A DNA stretch of 64,000 bases from Gossypium raimondii (lineage: Eukaryota > Streptophyta > Magnoliopsida > Malvales > Malvaceae): contig NC_068567.1 in assembly GCF_025698545.1 (NCBI RefSeq), forward strand, positions 59,959,371-60,023,370, in the 5' to 3' direction. The notes beneath the pieces were generated by a model. That model was not told the DNA's origin. It made no database searches and saw nothing but the letters and a program-made list of their open reading frames with translations. Made by a program: the position numbers and the translations under genes. Shown here one piece after another: positions 46,510-57,000 of the stretch; the first letter of the stretch is position 1, and each line of letters begins with the position of its first letter.

Positions 46510-47621
46510 ACTCAGTTTGGGGGTTTTTTAAGTCCTCCATTGCAATGCTGCTATTCATTTGCCACAAATGATATTCTAGAGCTTACTTTCATAGTTAATG
46601 GAGACTTTAACATTGTTATGAATTGGCATGTATAGACTTACAGACCAAGTATTTGAAATTATGATTTTTGTTTCGGTCTCTTAGAAGGATAGTAAAAGTT
46701 GTGTGTTAAAATGAATCAATTTTCATGACACTGACAATTACATGAATTCTGTCAATGATCAAATGCCTAATCGATTCAAACTTAGTACTTGAAAAGTTAA
46801 AATCTGCTATTACTCTCTTGCATAAGTTGCAAATTTAGTCTTTATATTGTAATTCAATCAATTCATTTTGCTATCAGTCTCATACTATGCTCAAGTTGTC
46901 TCGAATTTAACTTTTTTTGGCTCTTTCTATCGTGATCAAATGGTAAAAGTTAAATTCATTAGCTAAATGTCCGTAACTTTTTGTGACTATCATGTGAAAA
47001 TCACTTGCAGATATTGAACACAAATTAGAATACAAGGACTACTTCTATAATAAACAGAATTTAACCTACAAAAATTCTACAGTTCAGTGTTTGGACTTTC
47101 ATGTATGAAACATACATTAAATTGAAACATATAATAATATGGATATGGTTTTAAGATCATCTAAAAACCTTTTTAGATACATTTAAAAAAAAAAGGAACA
47201 GAAATATGCTGAATATACATACTCACTCATATTGGATATTCAGATTCACCCAAATATAAGTAAACAACAAGCTCCCTGACGATCTAGCAACTGCAACACT
47301 AAATGATCCCAATTCAATTCACCCATGACCCTAATTTTGTAGGACCGTAAATGTCCAATGATGCATAAACAAAGACAAAAGACAAGCTACTATTCAACCT
47401 GTGATCATAAAAATTACATAGCTTGGAGATGGGATGCTTCCCATAAACAATGGCTTTGCACTATAATTTACATAATCAATATAGAAGATGCCATCCCTCT
47501 GAAATTCTACAACAACAAACTTAAAGCAACGAGTTCATTAATTTAACGCATATAAAGCTATGGATTTTTCATCATTTGGCAATCTAAATGCACATTGAAT
47601 CCAAAAAGACAAACACCCTAC
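46510..47621. other. Convergent 3' flanks of CLPP6 and MED32
   Basis: The left ~200 bases are CLPP6's 3' UTR; the right ~400 bases are probably MED32's 3' UTR. Between them the DNA is AT-rich with no gene. Confidence 0.5.
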
Positions 47622-48032
47622 CTACTGACCACCATCCTCCGAGAACCTACCATCGAAAGGTGTCGATGGGTGGGCGGCGGCAGTTCCCGAACCGTTCTGC
47701 AACTCAATCACAAGCCATCTAACAGCTTTACTCATCTGCTCCAAACGGACGGCACTGATGGGGGGCAGGCCAGTCGACCGCTCCGACGAATTCCCGGTGG
47801 CTTCATCGACCAAGCACTCGGATCCTATCCTTTGTTTGATTGACTCAACAAACTCCTCAGCTTGATCGCAAGCCAGTCCGAATGTTTCCCATTTTTGTTT
47901 AAAGCTTTCCAATGCCGTATCGGTGGATTCCGTCTTTTGGGCAGCCGAAGATCCCTTAGTTTCGAGGACATTAGCTGCTGCTGCAACGAATTCTTGGTAG
48001 GCTTTGTTTAAGGAATCTACTATGTTATCCAT
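47622..48032 (-). CDS. MED32: Mediator complex subunit 32 (MED32)
   Basis: A single-exon 136-residue protein of the plant-specific Mediator tail, which links activators to RNA polymerase II in the nucleus. Family text is clear: MDNIVDSLNKAYQEFVAAAA, TALESFKQKWETFGLACDQA, EEFVESIKQRIGSECLVDEA, then GLPPISAVRLEQMSKAVRWL and VIELQNGSG, ending PFDGRFSEDGGQ. The length agrees with the family. It is largely helical by appearance. It neighbours CLPP6 in the order known in Arabidopsis (At1g11760 next to At1g11750). The start is the first ATG of the frame; its leader runs to about 48130. Confidence 0.93.
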   Translation of the reverse strand: MDNIVDSLNKAYQEFVAAAANVLETKGSSAAQKTESTDTALESFKQKWETFGLACDQAEEFVESIKQRIGSECLVDEATGNSSERSTGLPPISAVRLEQMSKAVRWLVIELQNGSGTAAAHPSTPFDGRFSEDGGQ

Positions 48033-48132
48033 TACTCGCAGATGGTCGTTGATTGAGAAGGCTGTTTCGGGTTGAGGCGGAATAGAGAATAGTTTTTTTA
48101 CCAGAGCAGCCTTCCGCCGATCGTGGAAGAGA

Positions 48133-50312
48133 AAGAGAGCGTAACTAAGAATGATATGGGCCTTTTGTTTGCAATATTTGGGTTTCGTTTTTTTGCTATT
48201 TGTTTGTGCTTATTTTGGGTCAGAATACTTCGTTGTTACGGTTTGCTTACAACTGCAAACAATAACGTCACCATGTTCTCACTCGCAAAGGACTCTTCGA
48301 GCTCAATTTGCATGTGAGCGAACCCCTTCTTTCTATAGTTTATAAACAAAATGCAAGAGACTTGTCCAAATGATAAGTTGATTTAAAACACCTTTTATTT
48401 CAAACAAAGTTTACACCAAAGTATTAGCTATAATAAGTTTTTGTTTTAGGCACTGATAATTGAATTATTCAAAGATTTATATTTAAGTTATCGGACTATT
48501 AAGATCGATATTATATGACTTTCTCTATTCGCATTATCTAGAACTCAATGATTTAAATAAAAATTTTGATTAGTTCAATAGTTTAAATAAAAACTTTAAA
48601 ATAATTCAGTGATTATATTAAACTTTTTTAATTAAGTAATCAAAACAAAAACTTACTAATAATTTAGTGACTAATATATAGTATTTTGGACTTTCTTCGA
48701 CCTTTTGTTATATTGATTTTCATAAAGAAAATTTTAAGTTTCAAAATTATAAAAAATTCCAAAATTTAATAAAAAGTATAATAGTATAATATAATATTTT
48801 AAAATTATAATTCTTTTATCTTTTATTTTGTTTTGAAAGAAATTTTCAAATGTATATGCTGTTAAATTTTTGTGTTATAGTTTGGAATTATCCAGATTAT
48901 CAATAAAGTTTTAATTTGATTTGTTGAAATTCTTTTAATTTAATTTTAATTAATTAAAACTCGTGAACTCTATCAACTTATTTGTTTGGGCCTGATCTTA
49001 CATGGGACCTGGCCACTGTTTCATTTGCAACTTCCCCATTTATGAAGTGTTGTTTTACTGAAATTTTTGTACTAAATATTAGAAGTTATAAACCCCAATA
49101 TTAAGATATTTTATTTAAATAATAAATTATACATCAAATATACATATGTAATAATATTTAAATTGGTGTCGATTTTATGAAAAGTTTATAAAATCCCATC
49201 TGCACCTATACATCTCGTGAAAGTGTCCCACTCACTATGAAAATTGACGAGTATAATATGCTCTAAAGTGAGTATACATATTCAAATATTGATAAGCATA
49301 GATTTTGGTACTATACTTTCTAATGAAAAGAAAAGGAAAAAATAAAAGCAATGAGTAAACTATAATAGAGGTATTTTTTTGTCATTAAATTATTAAAAAT
49401 TATAAAATGATCATTCAACTATTAGTAAATTTTTTTAATCACTTAATTATAAAAAATTACAAAATGATTATCTAATTATTCAATCAGGCCCAGCCTTGGG
49501 GGTAGTCTGGAAGTGCGGCCGCCCAGAGTCTAGGGCCGGAAGCAGTCCAAATTTTTTTTTGAATTTTGTTTTCTTTAAAGGAGCCCAATTTATTATATTA
49601 CATTTTATAATTTTTTGTAAAATGGGGTTCTAATTTATTGTTTCGCCTAGGGCTAAAAAATGTCAAGAACGATATTCAACTTTGTCTCCTTTTTTTTCAC
49701 AAACTAGCTAATGTAAAAATGGAGACACAAAAAATCCAACATAGTTTGGTGACCAAAAATAACAAAACTGAATAATTAAGTAATTAGTTTGTAACTTTCA
49801 ATAATTAAATAATTAAAAAATAATTTTACTAATAATTGAGTAATCATTTTATAACTTTTCATAGTTGAATAACTACTAATATAATTTACCCAAAACAATT
49901 TAACAACATCATTCAAACAAAAATTATAAGCGCACAAATTGTGCGGGAGATCAAATGAACAATGCTTAAATAGGTACGAGAGTGTTTGTGTTTTAGTGTC
50001 GAAGACTCAAGATTCAACACGCAAAGGCACAATCTCGTCTACACGCATGCTTAACATCTGTACAAACAAAATCTTCGAAAAATAATAATTTTCCCCTCAA
50101 AATTTTCATTTCAAAGGAGCTCAAGAACTATAATTCTCAAATTGAACAGTAATAAATAAATAAATTCAACCAAAAAAAAATTAACTCTCACTTGTTCCCA
50201 TTAAATTCCATCCAAATATCGAAAATGAAAACTAAACATGTTTATAGTGCTGAAAAACATGATGATAAGAAAAATAAGTAGATAAAAAGAAAAGAAAATG
50301 GAGTTACCTTCT
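48133..50312. other. Intergenic between the two MED32 copies; MITEs
   Basis: It contains the MED32 promoter (48133 to ~48350), a MITE-like inverted-repeat piece at about 48416-48694 (ends AAAGTATTAGCTATAATAAG and, mirrored, AAAATACTATATATTAGTC), an AT-rich stretch, and a nested inverted-repeat element at 49352-49895. No gene is seen. Sequence from 49900 to 50312 is the 3' flank of the second MED32 copy; a donor-like GAAG|GTAACT directly follows its stop. Confidence 0.45.
49352..49895. mobile_element. MITE with ~130-bp arms, split by another insertion
   Basis: The left arm (49352-49483) and the mirrored right arm (49745-49895) both read AT-AAAATGAT-ATTCAACTATTAGTAAA-TTTTTTAAT..TTACAAA.TGATTA..TAATTATTCA, so they form a long imperfect inverted repeat beginning GAGTAAACTATAATAG / GGGTAAATTATATTAG. 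Between them a GC-richer block of about 260 bp (GGCCCAGCCTTGGGGG, GCGGCCGCCC, TTCGCCTAGGGC) is unrelated and looks like a second element inserted in the first. Confidence 0.5.
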
Positions 50313-50597
50313 CTAATCATCAAAATCAACAATGGAATGGTCGAAGATATCGATCATGTCCTCATTAACAGGGAACGTCGTATTGGCCGTTATCCTTTGC
50401 TTCACGGAATCAACTAATTCTTGAGCTTGATCACATGCCGCTTTGAAAGTTTCCCATTTCTTTTTGAAACTTTCCAACGCAGCATCCGTTGCTGCCGTGC
50501 GCTCACAATCGGAAGACGCCTTTGTTTCCAACACAGCGGCGGCGGCATCAACGAATTCTTGGTACGCATTCTCTAGGCAATCCACAACCTTCTCCAT
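50313..50597 (-). CDS. Second MED32-like gene, C-terminus replaced
   Basis: A tandem paralog of MED32, 2.3 kb away on the same strand. From M at 50597 it reads MEKVVDCLENAYQEFVDAAA, AVLETKASSDCERTAATDAA, LESFKKKWETFKAACDQAQE, LVDSVKQRI, clearly homologous to MED32 residues 1-70. After QRI the homology stops: the GLPPISAVRLEQMSKAVRWL block is absent and a short acidic tail ending DIFDHSIVDFDD takes its place. An ATG six codons upstream (50613) is an alternative start. A 5' UTR intron is likely (acceptor T-run TTTTAG at 50709, donor AAAG|GTAATT at 50822). The open frame is clean, so it may be expressed as a 94-residue protein, but it might lack contacts made by the missing helix. It could also be an early-stage pseudogene. 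Confidence 0.75.
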   Translation of the reverse strand: MEKVVDCLENAYQEFVDAAAAVLETKASSDCERTAATDAALESFKKKWETFKAACDQAQELVDSVKQRITANTTFPVNEDMIDIFDHSIVDFDD

Positions 50598-50699
50598 CAC
50601 TCTTCCATCCAACAATCAAAATTCAAAAATGGCATTATAATTTATTTAATTATTTGTTTGATAGAATGAAAATTGAATCCACGAACAAAATCCCTAAAC

Positions 50700-53600
50700 C
50701 GTAATCTAAAAAAAAAAAAAAAACTTATTTTCATTGATTAATAACGAAAAAGATGGAATAAACTTGTTCTAGAATAAGATCAAATAAGCGCATTTAGCGT
50801 AAAAGAAATTGCATGAATTACCTTTAAATCGAGAAGCCGTCGAAAAGGTCGACGAAAAACGCAGGAAAAAGCAGATATTTAAACTTGAAATCAGTGGAAG
50901 AGGCAGGATCTTTGGCAATACTTGGATTTTGGCCTTTTCTTCATAAATGGAAAGTACTCGCCACTTTTGCCAATTCCAAATTTCTTTTGAACAATTAATA
51001 TAAAGGTATGATGATGAATTTTATATTTAATATTTATTCTTTTTTCATTTGATTTTATTTTTTAATTAAATTTTACTTTTAATTATTCAAAAAAAGTTAA
51101 ATAGTTTTTTAATAGGGATGTTGGCTAAAACATTAATGTTTTAACTATGTTGGCGTGGCAATTGGCATAACATTTCACATATAGTTTATGCTAACACTAT
51201 TTGTTTTTATATGTTACATTGATAAATAATTTAAAATTTATAAAAATATTAAAAAAATAAAAGTTCATAAATTTTAAAAATAACATGAGTTACACGTGGA
51301 TTACCATATGAGTTGTCATGTTTAAAAGTTGAACATTTTATTCAATATTTCAATTTAAATAAACAACAAATTAGCTTTTTTTAAATGTTATGATCAAATT
51401 TGACTATTTTTCAAATGTCAAGAATCAAATTTAGCTAAAAAGAAAAGAATAATAGTCAATTTGACAAAAGATATAAACATTAAGAGCTGGATTTTTCATT
51501 ATACGTAATATAAATAACAAATGAAGCTTTAATTGAATGATAAAAGTACAAATGTGAAAAACTAAAGAGGTATGGCTCAAATCCTATTACGTAATTATGT
51601 ATTTATTTTCTATTTTCTTATATAAATTGACAAACACGAGAATATTTTCATCTTTTCGAACTAAGTTAATACCAGATTAACCTGTTTCACCAATTTAATC
51701 GAGAGATTATATAATAAGTATAGATATAATCACAATTACAATTACAAATAATGCATCGTGAGATATATTTAAACCTAAAGTAAAATCAAGATATACAAAA
51801 TTTATAAATAGTATGACTTAAACCAAAATAAATCTCGAGCCTCCGTATGAAACTCTTAATTGGTTAGTGGCAAAAAAAAATACAGTTTTTAAATAATTTT
51901 TAATTAAAAATGTGAAATAATTTAATTGTTATTTTTCTAGATTAACTACATAAGTGTTTTACTAATATATATTTTCTATATTGATTTGTCCATATAGAAA
52001 ATTTAAAGACTATAAAACTTTAATAAGCAAAATATTAAATAATTATTAATCAGATTCATGAATCTAAATTAATGAACATAGTTTTAATTTTGAATGAAAT
52101 TATAAAAATATTAAAATAAAATAAATTCATACTAAAATCAAAACAAAATGCAATGTTGATACCATATCAATTTTTGTAAACATGGACCATGTATATCATT
52201 ATTAGAACACTGACAGTTTAATTCGACTAAGTTTGGTTAAAACAGGTTCTAAGTTATCGTATTTTTGTATATTTAAAATTTTATTTTTAAAATTTAATTT
52301 TTATACTTTTAAGATTTCATATAAGTTTTTAATACATATATTTATTACATAATTTTTCACCTAGATCAAAAGTTTCCACAAATATAATAATAAGGTTAAA
52401 ATATGTTGTTAGCTTCTGTACTTTGATAATATGATATTTAGTCCTTATACTTAAAAGTTAAAAATTAAATCTTACATTTTCTATTTAAAATGTCAGTCTA
52501 GACATTAAAATCATAAGTATTTTCATCAAAATTTGTCAAATTTAAATAATGTTAAAATTAGTTCAAATTATGACATTTTAGTAAGAATATAAAAATAATT
52601 TATTATAATTTGTTGTTAATATTTTAATATATAAATTTTAAATTTTAAATATTTTGAAGCAATTAATATTAATTATTTATAAAATTTAATTCGAATATAA
52701 ATTATATTTTAAATATTAAAATATAACCAACAAATATTTAAATATATAATATTATATATAAATATTACATACCCAATATAAATATTATATAAAATACTTT
52801 ATAAGGGTTAAAATTATCTTTTGTTCTTAAAAGCGTTTTTGCCAAAAGTAGAAGCTAAAAAAATACATTTATTTTGGGTTCGAAAGTACTTCTAAACTCT
52901 AAAAGTTGTCTATTTTGTATTGCTTATAACCCCAAAAGCATTTTTTAAAAGTAATGTTAAACTAAGCCATAATCATGCTAGCAGGGCAGTTGTGTGATAA
53001 TTTTTGTGGCAAATCAATTTGATTTATGAATTTTAAAATTAATAAAAATTATCAAATTAGTCGGTTAAATTATTTTATTTCCTTTACACCATAAAAGAAA
53101 TTGACTAATGAAGTACAATTCAGCTTTAATAGAATATATGAAAATATTTTTAAAAACTGCAAAATGATTGAAGGAATCCTGAAATATCTTAAGATAATCT
53201 TAGGATATCATGGGCAACTTTAAAACATTTTGAAAGCTAAAAGAAATCTAATGTCATCCAAATTGTTATTTAATTTCTGATAAATTTAATATAATTAGTT
53301 TAATTATATTTTTACATGTTCTAATGAATTTAAATAAACAAGAATATTACATAATTTAATATTATAAATCGTAATTAATTATATATTTGACATGTTCAGA
53401 GGAATGTAAAGAAAAAATTATGGTTAAAATGGTAAAAATTCTTAGCTTACAGTTTGCAACATTTAATCATACACTACGTTATTAATAATACTATCGTTTT
53501 TGACTAAAAATAATGAAATAATTAAAATATGAACTTATATGTTGACTTGATGATTATGATGTGGTTTATGTAATAACGCTAGTTGTATTACTTGTTAGGA

Positions 53601-53790
53601 TTTTACCATTCTTTTATAATTCACCAAAAATTAATATAAAATAAAAATATTTATAAATATTAAAAATAATCAAAATATCACTATGTAAGTATACACTATA
53701 TCAAAGTTAATATCACATAATTAACACAATATTAAAAAGTAAAATTCCTTAAAAAAACAATATCACTTGATTTATTAACTCAAATTAACC
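50700..53790. other. Intergenic: leader of the MED32-like gene, then AT-rich desert
   Basis: 50709-50880 holds the probable 5' UTR intron and first untranslated exon of the MED32-like gene. From about 51000 on the DNA is very AT-rich, with short repeats such as 'GGTTAAAATATGTTGTTAGC..CTTTGATAATATG' (about 52393) typical of worn MITEs. No coding sequence is seen. Confidence 0.45.
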
Positions 53791-53792
53791 AG

Positions 53793-54241
53793 TGGAATGA
53801 TGCTTTTAAAAATAAAACCAGTGAAATTTATGGAATATATAATTAAATTTATTTATAAAATAAAAAATAAAAATTCAACTGTAAATCAAATTGATTTACT
53901 TTTAATCCCAACAAATTCGATAACCTAACAATAAATACAATCAGAAGAAAGATTTGATGCCTCACTTTTCAAAAGAACTCTAATCTCATCCGAATTGCTC
54001 TATAGTTTATTCCATTTCTCTCTGAATCTTCTAGTCTTCGACCCTTTGAAATTCTAACACTCCATCACTCCCAAATTGAAATTTTATAGAAATAAAAGAA
54101 CACGATATCATGAGGAAAAGAAAAAGCACTCATGTCGAAGAATATCATCGAAACAACTCACAAGCTTTCGATGGAGAAGATGAGGATTTGCTTAGACTAT
54201 CATTGTCTAATAATACAAGGAGTGACTATTTTAACAATTAG
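53793..54241 (+). pseudogene. Duplicated promoter and first ~40 codons of the DUF7086 gene
   Basis: This block repeats 54553-54960: upstream text (AAATAAAACCAGTG, ATATATAATTAAATTTATTTAT, AATCTCATCC, TTTATTCCATTTC), leader (GAATCTTCTAGTCTTCGACC, CTAACACTCCATCACTC) and the start of the coding region. The first ATG of the gene is changed here, but the second (54110) opens a 43-codon frame: MRKRKSTHVEEYHRNNSQAF, then DGEDEDLLRLSLSNNTRS and a stop at 54239-54241. Homology ends abruptly at AATACAAGGA. It is a truncated tandem copy; whether it is transcribed is unknown. Confidence 0.8.
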
Positions 54242-54838
54242 TGACATTTTTATTTGGTCAAAACTCATAAGCCATTTATATAACATTTAACGTAGTTTTA
54301 AATATTTTCGATATTATAATTGAATCCATAGACGGTTGGGACAATGTTCGGTTTTTAATGTTAAATCCTGTGGTATTTTAGATGATATCTCTTTTTGAAA
54401 ACAAAAGGTACCATAAAATTTTGATTTGAATAGAAAGATTAGATATCGCTAAACTGACTTTTGAAAGGAATACTGCTGTTTGCTAGCTGTTTTACATAAA
54501 AAATTTCCTTTTCAATATTGTATTAATTATGTGATATTAAATTTGATATTAGTGAAATGATACTTTTAAAAATAAAACCAGTGGAATTTATGAAATATAT
54601 AATTAAATTTATTTATTAAAAAAAGTGATTTGATAATTCTATCCCTAAAACAATTTTAACTTGAAATCAAATTGATTGACTTGATAAATATGATCAGAAG
54701 AAATATTTCAAAATTTCAAAAGAAGTATAATCTCATCCAAATTAGTCTATAATTTATTCCATTTCACCCTGAATCTTTTAGTCTTCAACCCTTTGAAATG
54801 CTAACACTCTATCACTCTCAAATTGAAAATTTATAGAG

Positions 54839-55972
54839 ATGAAGGAACACGATATCATGAGGAAAAGAAAAAGCACTCATGATCATCGAAGCAACTCACA
54901 AGCTTTCGATGATGAAGATGAGGATTTGCTTAGACTATCATTGTCTAATGATACAAGGAGGACCGGAGCTAGATTGTCGGAAGAACATTCTAGTATTCCT
55001 CCACTCTCATCCTTGTCGGTGATGCCACCGCAACCATCATCATCTCAACAACAAGCAGCAGTCGCAGCCGCAGTTTCATTGTCCATGCAAACGCTGCTTT
55101 CTCAACCGATTCATCCTCTCACCTTATCAACTTCTCATATCCTTTTTAACTCTGGTTTTATGTCACCTCCGGCGGCTTCTTTTGTTTATTCCCAGGAACC
55201 TGTCTTGTCGGTGCCGGGGTCTTCCTCTCAGGCTGTTCTCAGCTCCTCTATGTTATCTCAATCTTTGTCTCAGGGTCCGGACTTATCGGTACCGGCGGCT
55301 GCCCCTCATAATCTTATCAACTCATCGTTAATATCCCAAACTTTGTCTCCTGGTTCCCTTTCTTACCCTCAAGAACCTGTCTCGACGGCGGTGGCGGCGC
55401 ATGTTTCCGTCACTAGCAGCAGTTCTCCTCGACCTTCACGTGTTCGGAGGAACCCTACACAAAACCTACGAGAAGGTAAAAGCGAGACGGTGGAACCACC
55501 ATTCCCATGGGCCACGAACCACCGAGCCACGGTCTATAACATTAACTATTTGTTATCCGAAAAAAACATATCCAAAATCACCGGTATTGTTCAATGCAAG
55601 AAATGCGAGAAACAGTACTCCATGGATTTCGATTTGAAAGAAAAGTTCAGTGAAATCGGGAGCTTTATAGCTGAAAACAAGAACTCCATGCACGACAGAG
55701 CCCTTCTTTCATGGTTGAACCCTGTCCTACCCAAATGCAAGTACTGCAACCAAGAAAACAGCGCTAAGCCGGTGATTGCCGACAAGAAAAAGGACATAAA
55801 CTGGCTGTTTTTGTTTTTGGGACAGCTGTTGGGATGCTGTACTTTGGAGCAGTTAAAGTATTTCTGCAAACATACCAAGAATCACCGTACTGGTGCTAAA
55901 GATCGGGTTCTTTATCTTACTTATCTTGGACTCTGCAAACAACTTGATCCTAGTGGCCCTTTTAGCCGATAA
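54839..55972 (+). CDS. DUF7086 domain protein with N-terminal LxLxL motif, intronless
   Basis: A complete 377-residue single-exon gene of unknown function. Residues 8-12 (RKRKS) are a basic cluster that could be a nuclear signal. At about 29-35, DLLRLSLSN contains LRLSL, matching the LxLxL form of the EAR repression motif. Residues 45-220 are low complexity, rich in Ser, Pro and Ala, with Gln runs. The conserved domain spans about 222-375: PPFPWATNHRATVYNINYLL, GIVQCKKCEKQYSMDFDLKE, a second Cys pair in LPKCKYCNQENSAKPVI, INWLFLFLGQLLGCCTLEQL, KYFCKHTKNHRTGAKDRVLY and LGLCKQLDPSGPF. The two CxxC pairs suggest zinc binding. A nuclear, possibly repressive role is inference. The start at 54839 is supported by the leader shared with the upstream partial copy; the second ATG (54857) would also serve. 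Confidence 0.85.
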   Translation: MKEHDIMRKRKSTHDHRSNSQAFDDEDEDLLRLSLSNDTRRTGARLSEEHSSIPPLSSLSVMPPQPSSSQQQAAVAAAVSLSMQTLLSQPIHPLTLSTSHILFNSGFMSPPAASFVYSQEPVLSVPGSSSQAVLSSSMLSQSLSQGPDLSVPAAAPHNLINSSLISQTLSPGSLSYPQEPVSTAVAAHVSVTSSSSPRPSRVRRNPTQNLREGKSETVEPPFPWATNHRATVYNINYLLSEKNISKITGIVQCKKCEKQYSMDFDLKEKFSEIGSFIAENKNSMHDRALLSWLNPVLPKCKYCNQENSAKPVIADKKKDINWLFLFLGQLLGCCTLEQLKYFCKHTKNHRTGAKDRVLYLTYLGLCKQLDPSGPFSR

Positions 55973-57000
55973 AAGCTTCATGTAAACTGAGGTGACAAGG
56001 TAACTCAGTTTAGGATCCTGCAGGTTGTCTTTCTAAGCATTTTAAATCTTCATTTTATGCTGTTACTACATGAGTACTTCACTGTTTTATTAATGGCTAC
56101 AGCATGTATTTCTTGTGTTAGTAGAAATAATTTGTAGATTTCTTTTATTTTATTATATATATATATATTACTAATACCCAGAATTCTTTTATTTTATAGA
56201 ATTTATATCTTCTTTTGGAGAGGTGGCGCTCGTGAGGACCAGAAGTGACGGTCCATCCTTGTTTTATTTTTCAAGTGTTTAATGATTATGTTAATTTAAA
56301 AAAAAAATAGTGATGATATAGTTCAGTTTATTGAATGTAAGAAGAGATGAGGTTTCACAACTTCTTATACATTATTTCTTTAAGGTTGTTTTTAGATTTT
56401 CTAAAGTTTATATATTATTAATTTTATTAATTTTTATTTTTGAATTTTATTTATTTTAATATTATATTATTCTTTAAAATTAGTTATTGTTTAAAATTTA
56501 AAATTTAAAATTTAAAATAAAATGTAAAATATAATTTATCAAATAATTTAATTATATTTTATTATTGTTGAATTTTGAGCTTGAACTCCAATGGAGGAAA
56601 TAGATAAATATTGTCTGCAAACCCTAAGTTATAAAGAAGAAAATGGAGTTTTAGTCATTTAAAAGATAATTTAAAATTTTATCACTAAAAATATAAAGAA
56701 TTAAAAAACTTTTGTTCACTTTATTTCCATAATTAACTTACTTGTCAATAAATTATACACTAAAATTCTTGTCTCTCCTTTTTAATCGGGAATAAAGCAA
56801 ACTTGATATCTAAACATAACTTTAGTTATGATGGATTTTGGGAAAAAATTAGGCACTAAAAGAAATGATGTACTTTAGAGCGGAAATGATATTTTAAGTC
56901 TTCAATTTTTTATTTGAAAAGCAAGTTTGCTTTATTTTCTTTTTTTTTTAAATATTTTAATTAATCTGTGAATTAAATATAAATTAAACTCTTTTAAATA
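55973..57000. other. 3' flank of the DUF7086 gene
   Basis: The first ~200 bases are the probable 3' UTR. A short (TA) run lies at about 56153-56168. The remainder is AT-rich and holds nothing recognisable. Confidence 0.4.
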
